Of a DNA stretch of 64,000 nucleotides, positions 11,761 to 24,713 are shown piece after piece. How positions within the stretch are numbered: position 1 is the stretch's first letter; every line of letters begins with the position of its first letter. Source of the stretch: Synaphobranchus kaupii (taxonomy: Eukaryota > Chordata > Actinopteri > Anguilliformes > Synaphobranchidae); NCBI GenBank assembly GCA_029718625.1, contig CM056389.1:11332117-11396116 (forward strand), written 5' to 3'. Made by a program: the position numbers and the translations under genes. Below the pieces are notes generated by a model. The model saw nothing but the letters and a program-made list of their open reading frames with translations. It did not search any database and was not told the origin of the DNA.

Positions 11761-12872
11761 GGGTTGGGGCTACAGAAATGTATTTGGGGCTCTGGTGAGC
11801 AGAGTCAAGTTCTGGAAGAGAGAGAGATTGAAGCATCATGTTACAGTTTGACAGTGTGCCAGACAGGCCTGTGTTGATTGTGTTTTTGCTCATTTAAGGG
11901 ACATTGAAAAATAACATTATAATGACTTCATATCTTCTAGATATAGCTTTTTTGTATTTTCTAGGTGTGTATCACTGACACAGATCAGAAAATAATTCAG
12001 AATTATGGGTAGGCCTATTGTTAAAAGGATGAAATTACAATGAGTCAATTACTATTAACATGTAATTGATGCAACAGAATATTAATGTTCTAAGATTTCT
12101 GTAGCAAGTTAGTTGCATGCTTTTTTGACACCTTGTCCTTTTTCGCAATATCTATTGTCAACCATGTGTAACAGTGTAAATATAGTTCTGTTGTATTCGT
12201 GCATAAATTGAGAAAAGACCAACCATTGGCCGAAATAGCTAATTATGTATGAGATAATTATGGGTAATCGACAGCAGAACTAGAATTAGAAGCTGTAAGG
12301 CTCTGAATTTATATTTTCTATTTTTAACTCCGTTTGACTGTGTATTACTGCAATTACTGAAGGTTTGTTTTTTTTATTTTATCAAACACTATGCAACTTT
12401 TTTTTGTTGCATTTTTGTGGATCTTTCTGTTGATTGCAAGGGAAGGGAAGGGAAGCAAGTTCAAGAGGCTAACGTGGAAACTTGCTTAATTTTAAGATTG
12501 AAGATTTTCAAGAGTTGAAGTTTGATATAAGATTTAAGGTAGAGCTTTCCTGGATTTAAGATTTAAGTTTGAGCTGTAGGCTACCGGAGCATTTTCAACA
12601 TTTCAACCATTTTGGTTTCTGTATGTTTGTGATATTCTCTGTGACGTCAGTTTCCAGGATACTGTAAAAGTAGGCCACACGTAGCTAGCCTGGTACATGC
12701 ATGAAACGCAGTAGCTATAGGCCTACTGGGAATGTAAGACAGGCCTACTTGTAAATTCTTTTTTTGAATATTCATTAATGGCGTAAATACTAGATTAGAT
12801 GGTTATGTTACATTGTAGTTTTTTTTGTTTCGTTTTTGTCTTTTAACTTTTTTCTCCAAATTGGGAATGTCA

Positions 12873-12962
12873 AATCGTGCTATTTGTCGCTACAATCCAC
12901 CGAACTATAACTGCATGATTGCAGTTATAGTTCGGTGGATTGTAGCGACAAATAGCACGATT
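12873..12962. repeat. Perfect hairpin, 43-bp arms and 4-nt loop
   Basis: Bases 12873-12915 are the exact reverse complement of 12920-12962, with only tgat between. The adjacent bases do not pair. No target-site duplication is apparent, so this looks like an inverted (snapback) duplication rather than a transposon. Confidence 0.95.
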
Positions 12963-13043
12963 GTGGCTGTGATCTCTGCAGCCTATTAGTCATGTTTCTC
13001 CTCCGAAACACGAGGTGTCGCCAGCTGCCGCTTTTCACACGGC

Positions 13044-13272
13044 AGCCAGATATGGGGGGCCAACGGTGGCAAAATTCTGTCGCTGTGAGTGCGACTGCGA
13101 ATGCAATTGCCTTATACTGTGCGCTTTAATTGGTCACAACATCTCACTCGCAGGTTTACTCGTGTCACTCATCCGCACTAGCACTTGCACTGGCACTCGC
13201 AGTTGCATTCGCGTTGGCACTCGCACTCGCAGACGACAGAATTTTGGCACTGTTGCCCCCCCATAGCCAGAT
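13044..13272. mobile_element. 213-bp TIR element with 8-bp TSD
   Basis: The element is 13052-13264, with agccagat immediately outside both ends (13044-13051 and 13265-13272). It starts atggggggccaac and ends in the near complement, gttgcccccccat. The subterminal caaaattctgtcg is matched by cgacagaattttg. Between the arms lies a degenerate array of gcactcgc and gcatt motifs. It is a short non-coding MITE, possibly hAT-like from its TSD length. Confidence 0.8.
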
Positions 13273-15748
13273 ACTTCATATTGCAGGCACACCCTTCTCA
13301 CTTCATGAGCAGCGTGGCAGCGTTTGCGAGCAGGCGCCGGGCATGCAGGCTGTGGTGCAGTAACCGTTGCGCGTTTTCAGGAAAAAAAATTGTGACGCTA
13401 GGCTACGGTGCTATAACATTTTTTCTTCAGATTGGTTGATAAAATGTTGAATTCGGTTGTGTCCCTTAACTTTTATGAGAGATGGGTAGTCAGGCAAATG
13501 CATTTTTTGTTTAAATAACATTAACAGCAATCGAAATTAAGATGGGAAATTGTAGGCTTCTTTTACTAGCGGACGTTTGGTTACGTGGCCAAGAAGCTGA
13601 TGTAGGATCTTTGGCTAATAACGTTAATCAAGAGCTAGCACTGAAGATGTCGACCCCTGTATGTTCCCTAAAATCAAGGATGGAATCCGTGATATTGGCG
13701 TCAGGTAAGGAATATGTTTTTGGTTCATTGTTAGTCAACCTTTAGATGAGAGGGTCGACATACCCCAGGGGTATTCCCATGCGTAGGGGAAATACCCACT
13801 AGCTATAGCATTTCAATCAAAATTAGTTTGTAATTTATATTGCTATGCAACAACACACTTTAAATTAGTTTTCTAACACATTAACGTCATTTTAGGTCAA
13901 ATAGAGCTTAATTTGTTGCATCAGTATATGCAGTTTGGATTTAAAGGAGCTAAGTCGCTAGCTGAACTTAACGTTAGGCCTATGGGCAACTGTCGAGTTC
14001 GCACATGGTAGGCCTAAAATTTACATTGCTCACTAAGTTAGTGAGGTCTGGTAAAATCTATGCGTGCCTGAGGGCTTTCTAGACAGATTTCTTCCCAGCT
14101 GTAGGCAGCAGTAGTGAGCGGATGATGAGTCGGAGTCTACTTCTGTCATCTCATCATACTTGCCTCCGTGAAACGAAGTGAATTGACGGCTAAGTTTAGT
14201 AATGCAAGACATTTTGATAAACGAACGGTCAATTAGCGAGTGTGATTCTTAGTCAGTTTGGGCGAAGGAATGGACTGTTTTAGGTTTTAGCCGGTTGATT
14301 TCTGAGTGCGTGGCTTTGTATTCGTGAAATCATGGGCGAGCTAGTGTCTTAAGGCTATTGTCAACCGTTAACCGCAAACTTGACAGGCTCGCGCAAGGCA
14401 GCAAAACAGCTACTTCATCTATTGAATTAAATGTTCAGGTTAAATTGAGACCAAATGTCTCTAACTGTGGTGAAGTACTGAATTGGCCCTTAGCTAATCC
14501 CGGAGGAATCTTCTAACGTTAGTTAAACTACCTTATCCCATGGTATGGGTGAATACTCGATTCTGATTGGTCAATGACTGGTCGTTATTCTGTATAACCG
14601 GTCAGTCATCCGGGTCACAAATGTAATCACAGTTCTAAATTAATGCGCTGCCTCCCTGGCCAGCTAGTACTAGCTACGCAACCTGGGAATGGCAAACGTG
14701 ACCGGTCAATTCAGAGTCCAAGACGTTCTAGAAAATAAGTGGAATAAATAAAGTGAATTAATAAAGTAAACGAATGTAGCCTACCTACTTTTTTTTCCTC
14801 AATGACTAACGTTACTGTAGCCTACGGCAGACGGCTACTTCGCCTCGTAGGTATGCTGCAAATAGTAGGCTAACTTTGGCTACGATAAACTTTTGTCATT
14901 GTTTTTCAGATAATGCAAATGCAATACGTGGCGAGGTAACTATATAGCTAGCCATAGTTACATTATCACGGAGTTAGCAAAGCGCATGGTGTTTATGTGC
15001 ACAGATGAAGTAGCTGTTTTGCTGCCTTGCGCGAGCCTGTCAAGTTTGCGGTTAACGGTTGACAATAGCCTTAAGACTTATCTAACGTTATGCTTGTTTT
15101 CGTGAGATGACGAGCTGTAACGTTAGCTAAAATCGCCACAAAGCCAGTAACTTTGTAAGCAATAATATAACTTAGCAAACATCCACAAGCTTTGATAGGT
15201 CACTGTAGCCTGTAACGTGATGAGTTAAAGTAACTTAACGTTAGCTATAGCTACGTTTGTAGCGTTAGCCTAGAGCTAGACACTGACTGTAACAGCCGAT
15301 CTACTAAAGAAATTAGTGGTGACGATAATGAATAGTTGTCTTGGAATAACGTTATATTCCACTAACGTTACCCTTATAGCCACTTTACCGTTAACTTTAT
15401 TAGCAATTTATACATCTTAATGTTAACTATAAGCTGATGTCGCTTCCGTTAATTTACCTCAGAACCAGGAGATCAGGACAAGTTCTGAGAGATAACGTTA
15501 ATGTTTTTTTCAGAATTTTGTGAATATCAACAGACAACCAGAATATAAACTGTTTAGTTAACATTATATACATCTTAAATTAATAAAATTGAACACTAAA
15601 AATTAGTTTTACTAACGTTAAATAGGATAAGAAACGTAGTCATCGGATACTTACCCAACTGTGCGCTTCTGTCAAGAGTGATGAGAGACTGTTTCACGTG
15701 CGGTTTATTCCATTTCAGTTATTCTTGCGATCGGTGGCTCAGAATGAT

Positions 15749-16650
15749 CTATTTGCGATTAGCAACACAAAACACTAGCAATTTACTTAGACCTAGAAAC
15801 ACAAAGCAAGTAAACAAGTGGTCGGTAATGCTGCAATTTACATTAACTAAACCGTGACTACACTACAAACAGTTCAATCAGCTAAGGCACAGCTGAACCA
15901 AATGAAAAAGACGATACTTAAGCCTATCCGACGGTAGATTGATAACGCAGGTCTGCTTGCACTCTGAACTAGGAATGCAAAACACGCTATTTATTCACTC
16001 AGGTGAATCTATTTGCGATTAGCAACACAAAACACTAGCAATTTACTAGACCTAGAAACACAAAGCAAGTAAACAAGTGGTCGGTAATGCTGCAATTTAC
16101 ATTAACTAAACCGTGACTAGGCTACACTACAAACAGTTCAATCAGCTAACGCACAGCTGAACCAAATGAAAAAGACCATACTTAAGCCTATCCGACGGTA
16201 GATTGATAACGCAGGTCTGCTTGCACTCTGAACTAGGAATGCAAAACACGCTATTTATTCACTCAGGTGAATCTATTTGCGATTAGCAACACAAAACACT
16301 AGCAATTTACTAGACCTAGAAACACAAAGCAAGTAAACAAGTGGTCGGTAATGCTGCAATTTACATTAACTAAACCGTGACTACACTACAAACAGTTCAA
16401 TCAGCTAACGCACAGCTGAACCAAATGAAAAAGACCATACTTAAGCCTATCCGACGGTAGATTGATAACGCAGGTCTGCTTGCACTCTGAACTAGGAATG
16501 CAAAACACGCTATTTATTCACTCAGGTGAATCTATTTGCGATTAGCAACACAAAACACTAGCAATTTACTAGACCTAGAAACACAAAGCAAGTAAACAAG
16601 TGGTCGGTAATGCTGCAATTTACATTAACTAAACCGTGACTACACTACAA
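15749..16650. repeat. ~260-bp tandem repeat, 3.5 units (copy 2)
   Basis: Units start at 15749, 16009, 16273 and 16532. This is one unit more than the equivalent array at 1881-2524 and accounts for the 259-bp jump in offset between the two large copies. Confidence 0.9.
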
Positions 16651-17244
16651 AAAAAATATTTAAACACATAAAGGACCTTATAATTGACTTTCTCTACTGT
16701 CTATTTCTCAAAATCCACATAGTGGCAAAATTATGGTATGCTGCAAGGGAAGTACATGCCCCGCTGAGATATCTGATAAAATAAACCTAAGATAAACCTA
16801 CAAACTCCTCCGACGGCTTGTTTTAACCTCTTCCTACCAAACACTCCCTAGTGGTAAACATGGACATTGCAAAAGTTTGATTTCATTCATTTTATAATAT
16901 GATCACATCCATTCTTTCTGGGAATGTGGTTGTTAAACCCAAAATGTCAAGTTATAACTTTGTTAATGTCTTTTGAAATGCCTATATAATTACCAAACAT
17001 ACTGTAAACACCATAAACAATCTGCTTGTAAACTGTTCCTCTTGATTATATTACATCTTAACTTTGGTTTGAAAAATCTTAATCTTCGTGCTTTAAGAAA
17101 AGAAAATGTCATAACTTTCTATATGGCTGTATATGATTTTTCAACTACATGGACTTGTGCTTTTCATCACTTGTTGCTAGTATTTTGTGTTGAGTTTGGC
17201 ATTACATAAAACTAGCCAGTTGATGGTATGGCAACCTCTTAGGA

Positions 17245-17426
17245 CAGTGATTCCCAAACCTCTCCTTGGGTACCCCCTGCCAGATCCAGGTATCTGATGT
17301 ATTCCACCTCAAGCATACCTGATGCATCTACTCAAGCCCTTAGCTGCATCAGGTGTGTTTGAGGTGGAACACATCAGATACCTGGATCCGACTGGGGGTA
17401 CCCAAGGAGAGGTTTGGGAACCACTG
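17245..17426. mobile_element. hAT-type MITE, foldback (copy 2)
   Basis: The counterpart of 3118-3299 in the second large copy, carried along by the duplication rather than inserted independently: the flanks are the same. Confidence 0.8.
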
Positions 17427-17724
17427 CCTTAGTATGTTTTTAACAAAGGGATTTTTAAACTTGCTTGCACAGTTTTATGCAAAACCGGCTTGGTATGCTC
17501 CCATTGTATTTGAAATTTGTCAATTTATCAAGCCAATAGCCAAGCCTGTAATCTTTGAAATAAGATCATCACATCAGCTTTTGCATAGTTGACTGAGTAA
17601 TGTGTGGAAAGTTTTAGGGAAACATCAGGGTTGAGAACTGAGGATAACATAGGATAACCCCCTATAAAACAAAAGAAGACATCCGCTTTTGTATAGACCA
17701 CCATGGTCATGTGTCACTGGGTAT

Positions 17725-20700
17725 GTCCCAATCATAGAAATATATATTAACTAGAAAGGAAACGTGGTCACGTGGTTCCATTCAGCCCTATTCAATTTGG
17801 GTTCTTCCGCAATGGCACCGCCGCAAGATGGCTGCCATGGCCCGGAAATAGTATTATTATGAGCTCTGCCATGTATTTCCAATGGTGCGTTGTGAAAGTC
17901 AACATAGTGGCCCCAGCGCAATCTAGGTATCAAAAGTTCACAATATTGTAGTCAATAGAAGCAGGTAATCACATTTTACATTTTTCCTGGGTTCAAATTT
18001 TTTTTAGCCTACACAGAAAAAAGAGAGCCATGATTTAAAAATACTCATCGGTGAGTGTTTAGTAAGCGCACTGAACTGTGATTGGTTAAGAACATGGTCA
18101 CGTGGTAATTTTAGTTACGTCACAGGGCAATCACGTGAGGAGGCCTATTGGCATTTTCGCCTCAAATCCATTCTCTCAACCTCTATTGAACTCTATGGTT
18201 AGCTGACTTGCTATGAGCATTCAGCTAACTGCATCCGTTGCTGTAGCTATATGAAGTTCGCTTACCAGCTATCTTGTGCATAATAATGAAATGGTTTTCA
18301 AATGCTTTCGCGTGTGTAATATTTCTAAGGTCATACTTCATATCTCAAGATGAGTGTTGTTAGATTACACTAATTAGTAACACACCCATGAATATGTTAG
18401 TGTTGAAGTCTGAAAAGCCGCCCGGATAGCAAGACGCTAACGGTAGCGGGTCAACATCGGGTTGGCTACAGAAATGTTGTCCGGCTCCCGGCGTATTATG
18501 CTTGTTAATAACGCTAGTTAACAAGACAGTTATTAAAGATTTTTAGTAACTATTCGTGGCTCGTTTATCTGGATTTGCAGTTTTGCTCACGTTAGGCTGA
18601 GGTATTTCAACAAGATATCCGTGGCCTATAGCCTAGCCATTAATCTGTCTAACGTTACGATAACACTACAAGATCACCATAGTTCATTCTAACAGTCTAA
18701 CAATAACAGACATTCCTGAGAGGCTATACCTGGAAAAATAGGCGACAAGTTTCACTGTGGTCGCGATTTCTAATTATTTAGGCTACAGTTACATGGCTAC
18801 ACCACACTATTAGCTAGCCGCGCAAGGCTGGTTTACGGAAATCTTGAGTCAGGGACCGGTCCGGATGTAATGTAATGTTACCGCTGGAGCTAGGCTACTG
18901 CCTAGCCATACCACAGACTAACGTTACGGATTAAACAAAATAAACAAGCAGATGCAATAATCGTTGTTTAATTATGTGAACGTAATCGTATCATAGACCT
19001 ATTTAAGATTGTATCTATGTATTTATTGTTTTGCTTTTCACATAATACTATAATAATCACGACATCCACTCTACGGTTAGAGTGGATCTGGGGTAGGCGC
19101 TGGACCCAGGAAAGCGGGCTGGAAAGAACTTTGTTTTAATATAAGGGTAAGGTTGGTGGATCCAACATGTCATTAGCTGGTTATATTTTTCGAAATAGCC
19201 TATTTTGTGTAACCGCGTGACACAGTAGGCTATGCGGTAAATGTTTGCGAAGAACAGCGAGTGCTCCGTTGTCTATAGCCCATCTAGGCTATAGAACATG
19301 GTAGCTTTACATAACATTACATTAAGTTATTGTGGCTGCGTTTACTATTATGTTGCTTTTGTATGTCGATTTACACGTGTGCATCCTCTCATCGCTCAAA
19401 AGAAATCAACCGGATTGAGGAACTGAAGTTGCGCATCAAAACCAGATACGGTAATGCACTTTTAACAGCGCATAAACGAAGTGTCTTTGCTTACAGACAC
19501 CCCTGGATGAGTTTTGCTAGTAGGCTACCACTTAGAGCCCACATAAACGTGTACATTTTTCCTTAATGTGACCTTGTCATTTTAATGTGTCTTGTCAGGG
19601 TTTGTCTTGTGGATGTGCGTCTTATCCTGTGTTCTCACGTTCAGCCTGCACCTTGATGTGGTGAGTGGGCTTTAAACTGAGACAGGCTGCTGAACTTTGC
19701 TGTGTCCTATAACAAACTCCTAACGTCTCTACGTTTTTTCCCCCCTTATCGTCCAGGACAACGTTGGAGATGGTGATTAAACTTGCTGTGAATTAAACGC
19801 AGCATATCGAAGAATAAAAATGTTTCCCTTATTCATGATTCATAATTTTGAATGGTGTACATTTGATTATTTAGTCTTTACAAATGAAAAAAAATTAGCA
19901 ATTTCTCCTTATACCACTGTATGACATATGCAAACAATGAACCCTTCAATAAAAAAACAAGTTTTATAATTAATTGAAACTTTTTATTACTGTTTCCCCA
20001 AAATGTACATACTCAGCTACATCCAGCGTGGGGAGAAATACGCAAAGAAGGCCATGGATTGGCATGGCTGGAGAGGACAAGATGTGGGGGGGGGGGGGGG
20101 GGGGGTGTTTGTAGGGAAGATAAGGGACAGGGGTGAGGAAGAGCAGAGGGCTACAAATTTAATTTAAAAATAATCACATAAATTTTGAAAACCTGACTTA
20201 GTTCATTAAAAAAACCCTGTTCCGTTAAAAGCCAAATCCAGGATTGGAGAAACTGCCAGAATTGGGCAGGGAAAACCCGTAAAGGCAGCGTCTCCTCCCC
20301 TGAATTCAGTATTTAAGGGACTGTAAAATAGCATTTAGAAAAATATAATTTCCCCTAGGGGTGAAATGAACTCCATCACAAAGAAATAAGTCAGTATTTC
20401 CAAAAATGTATGTGAGGATGTTTAATAAATTTACCACACAATAGCGCAATGGTCTTAGCCTTTAGGTTAAGGTACACTTTGTTATGTTAACAGGTGAAAA
20501 ATCAACCCGGTCTCACGCTTTTTCATGCTCATAGTCACGACAATTAATCTATTGAATCGTCACCCGGAGCACGATTGTCCGACTTTTATCGTGCTACACA
20601 GAACGAAATTTAAACCCATGCATTTTCAATGCTAGCATTTCTCAGACTGTTTTCGTGCTACATAGAACGAAATTTAGAGGTGTTACTGTGCTACTTTTCG

Positions 20701-22600
20701 GTTGTTAGCTAGCTAGCCGGCTAATGAATTTTGTTTACCAGACTGACTTTTGAGTAGCTATAGCTACTGGTTGATGGCGATAACCGCTATGTTAATAGGG
20801 ACACAAAAAACATGTGGAAAGGTTTATTCAGTCACAAAAAAAAGCAAACAGTTTATGTCGGATATGGTCAAAATCCCACAATCTCAATTCATTTTAATAC
20901 TGTCCCCTACATGGGGCGACCCAGATTAGCCGTATATATTTATTATCCGAACCCTAACCGTAAACGGACTACAGACGGCGCCATCTTTTCACAGGCCATC
21001 ATTACGGAGAGCTCTCTGGTTTTTCGGGAATTGTAGTTCCAAACTATTAGTACCAATAACGAAAAAAATACTAATCCTATTGACCTGGGGCTTAAAATTT
21101 ATGTTCAATATAGCATCAGTTAAGATCCCAATTGATCATATAATTGAATCATCAAAGTATCAAATGATTAAGCATCAAACGTTTTATTCAGGCCCTTCTG
21201 TTAGAGCTTGAAGGCTGGCTCTGACATTATTTATGAAAGACTAGTTAGTTAATCATCCTGTTAAATATCTACCCGATATGTCCATTGGTTCCAGAATTAG
21301 AAGCATTTGAAGTTTGGCCAGTTTTGCCCTTCTAGGGGGCGCTACTGAGTCCCCTGGGGTGTCAGGGCAAAATAATTGACAAACGTTATTCTCCAGGTCA
21401 AGGCCTTTCCAAAAACGTCTTTAGTTTTGTCCTACGACAAAGTTTAATTTTCACCTCTGTCTGGTTAGAGCCTCTTTGAGGTGTAGTTTCCGAGACCCTT
21501 TGAGACTCCAGCCTGGATAAAATCAAGTCTTTTGATTTTTTTGCTTATTTGGTGGAAAAAATCCTTCAAGGTATTGATGTTTTTCCTAATCACAGTCATA
21601 TGTTTGGATTTGCACTAGTGTAGACCTTATTTTACCTACCAAATACATCTGGATTGTTGTCATATGAGGGTTAGGGTTAGATAACATGCTGTTTTTGAAG
21701 CGCTTTAGCCCCTCCCCCAAACCTCCTGAATAGTCCTACATGGTCAGGATTATATAATGTTGTAGCTTCAATATCCCTCTGTTTACGGATGAAGTTTCCT
21801 ACATATATCTCTGAAGATGACACTGTTATGAACTTGTAGGTGGCAGTCTCCACAGCTGATTTGTGGCTTATCCTTACCATGGGTGATGAGTTGATAATCA
21901 GATGGACTAGTTCTGATACCCGTTGGAGCACACAATCACTAATTGGCCATTTAGTCGGCCCTATACCTAATTAATGCGTGCGTGCGTGCGTGTGTGTGTG
22001 TGTGGGTACATTGCGTGCCATCTGCTGGCTGCTGTGCACCAGACATACAGAGAGATACAGAGGTTTGTTTTCTCTTTTATGTGTTAGGTATAATTTTTTA
22101 CGTCAAAAATTATAATATATAATTCGTACACCTAGTAGTCCGTGAGCCAGTAGGGTTGGTCGGTACCAGTTGAGGGGAATAATGCTCTTGTGATTTTTGG
22201 CAAGGTATACATCTCTAGAGTTATAAAATATGTGATAGCATTGTTGTTACTGCATACCAGTTTTGCCAAACCTGAATCATAGCGCGGAGCTTTCAAACCC
22301 ATAACAGCGCAGAAACCCTGGGGGAAAAAATTTAATATTTTCACGGTAAGAAATCTTTTTTTGACAACGTTAGGTTAGCCTGCTTGTCTTCTTCGTCGTC
22401 CTGCTTGAGCTAAATTAGCATTAACCACAAATATGCTTTGCTGTTAGGTCTGTTTATTTTCCTGCATCACCCTTGTCATAGTAACTTGTTGAACTGAACC
22501 AACCAGGAAAAAATGTATTCACTCACCACATAACGTAGGCTACACATACAGCGTAGCTATATATAGGATGTCTATGAACATAGACACAGGCTATATAACA

Positions 22601-22644
<44 letters not shown>

Positions 22645-23180
22645 GTATCTTAACGCATAGCGGACACTTGTGCCCGTTTATGCGGTCTAAAGTGCAGTAG
22701 TCTATAACGTTGATATTGGAAGGTTATCGTAATAACGTTAGCTATGTCCATTGCAGTTTCGAGGGGGTTACGTTAAGATTAGCCAAATGTGTTCTAACGT
22801 TATGCTATACCTGGCTTATTTTCTTTTAAATGTGCATCGAGCTACTATTGGTGTATTATCAACAGGCTTTTGTGATAGCATGTCCTTTCTAGGCCTCTGG
22901 CTGCTACTGCGAGCTAACTTAGCTAACGGTAGCTAACAAAGTTACCTTTCATTTAGCTTTTTTATTCGGTAGCATAACTTTGCAGTCGTCGCTATACATG
23001 TATATGGTCGCTAACTAGAGTTACAACGGCAGCCATTACTCTGTGAAAAGGGAGAAAATGATCACCTTCACGTGACAGGTCACGTTGGCCAATCAGAGAA
23101 AAAACTTTGGGCCGTGGAAACGGTGCCGTTTTGAGAAGGCTTCTGCCTTTCTAGTTAATATATAGTTCTATGGTCCCAAT
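17725..23180. mobile_element. 5.4-kb DNA element with 27-bp TIRs and 8-bp TSD (copy 2)
   Basis: The same insertion as 3598-9030, with element ends at 17733 and 23172 and the same gtcccaat flanks. It was present before the large duplication. It differs mainly by microsatellite length, including a longer AT tract near 22605-22642. Confidence 0.85.
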
Positions 23181-23988
23181 ACTCAAAAAATGCATCCTCC
23201 TTTCCACCACTACCACCTCCTCCCCCTCCATGCCCCGGAAACCGATCTTTGTTTCAGACTCTAATGTTGCTGATTAGGCTACATATTAATTACAAAAGGT
23301 TACAAATTAAATGTCTCTACATAAACCGCAACATCAGGTATACTGTACAGTATACTGTACATGCAACTACTTGAACTCAAAACGTTCAGGCAGCTTTGCA
23401 TATTTCCGGGTAGGAGACGAGTAGTAGTGGGGGAGTGGAGGTAAGGATGAGAGGAGTGAAGAATATTAGGACGCACCCGAGGTGGTAGTGGAGGAAAGGA
23501 GGGTACATTTTTTCAGTCTTGGGATGCACTCTGGGACAGCTAATCTGCTTCTCCATCATCAAAATCGCTGTCGACTATTGATGAAGTTGCCCTATCCCAA
23601 CTTTGACTGACGCCGAGCCCACAATGAGTCCCAATCACAGATCTTACGCATGGTCAACCAATTTAAAGCTGCAAAATAAGTTTCAAGTACAAGTAGACCC
23701 AGCTGCATGTACAGTATAAAAATGTACCTGACATTGCAGTTCGCGTTGAGGCATTAAGCAATGTGCAAGCAAATAAATGCTGCTTCCTCATCTTAAATTG
23801 CAGAATATGTCTGTAGGATATAAACCTCAAAAAGGAACTGGCGTTTTGTTATCCGTTGTAGGCAATCTAGTATTCAGGCAGGATGCTGTGTCCTATGTGT
23901 GATAGTAACCTACTGAAGCACACACAATTTAGGCTAAATATCTTGCAATGGGGCATCATTATTTTGGGAAAATTCATACAGCTTAAGG

Positions 23989-24178
23989 CAGGGCTGCCCA
24001 ATCCTGTTTCTGGAGATCTACCATCCTGTAGGTTTTCATTTCAACCCTAATTTGGCACATCTGATTCTACTAATTTGCAGCTTAATGAGATCTCTAGCTG
24101 TTGAATGAGGTGTGCTTTGTTAGGGTTGGAGTGAAAACCGGTACGGTAGATCTCCAGGAACAAGGTTGGGCAGCCCTA
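23989..24178. mobile_element. hAT-type MITE (copy 2)
   Basis: The duplicate of 9834-10023 in the second large copy, with the same 8-bp flanks. Confidence 0.85.
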
Positions 24179-24713
24179 GCCTAAGGCATAGCTACTATGA
24201 TGGCTACGCATCATCATTGTTGCCATCTTTCAATCTCTATGGACGTGAGCATGATGATGTCACCCAGAAATGTGGAAAAAAAAACGTCTGCAGTAGGATA
24301 CATCTGTAATGTTAAATAAAAACATTATTTGAAAGTTTATTTGAAACATGCAAGTGTTACTTATTAATGGGTGAAAATAACCTTTTTTACACCAATGGCC
24401 CATGTTTAACCCATGTTTAACTGAAGACACAGCTTGTGAAAGGGGTCATTCCAATGTCATTTCACACACCATGACAGCCAATGTCTCGGATTGTTATTAA
24501 ATGTTTCCTGTACTAAGAAACAGTTAAGATAAGCATTCATGTAACATTATTTTATAGAAATATTATTTTGTCTGTGAGAAATCCAGCTAATTGGTTGCAC
24601 CGAAATTTGACATTTTAGTTTGGTATGGTTCATATTATTTATTGTGTATGGTGACTTCACTTACTCTAGAAATGGAAGAGCGTGGTCAGGTTGGGGTAGA
24701 AGGGATGAGTCAG

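Larger units (their letters stand above)
1..11994. repeat. Large direct duplication, copy 1 (window starts inside or at its edge)
   Basis: This stretch matches 13869-26663 almost base for base in the same orientation. The offset is 13868 at the left edge and grows stepwise to 14127, 14124, 14128, 14150 and 14155, each step at a simple or tandem repeat. Single-base differences are few; examples are A3385/G17512, A3426/C17553 and T4374/C18501. Homology stops at 11994 (copy 2: 26663). Whether it extends left of the window cannot be seen. It contains no gene I can recognise. The copies are either a very recent segmental duplication or two haplotypes placed in series by assembly. Confidence 0.95.
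11995..13868. other. Spacer between the two large copies
   Basis: This 1.87-kb segment has no counterpart after copy 2. It holds AT-rich DNA, a perfect 43-bp-arm hairpin and a small TIR element. A short frame at about 13542-13745 ends near a good donor-like site (gtcaggtaagg, about 13702-13712), but it has no recognisable product. If the duplication unit extends left of the window, part of this spacer may belong to it. Confidence 0.6.

Noticed and set aside
13015..13439. Overlapping His/Ala/Leu-rich frames
   Set aside because: They come from the gcactcgc-type internal repeats of the 213-bp TIR element.
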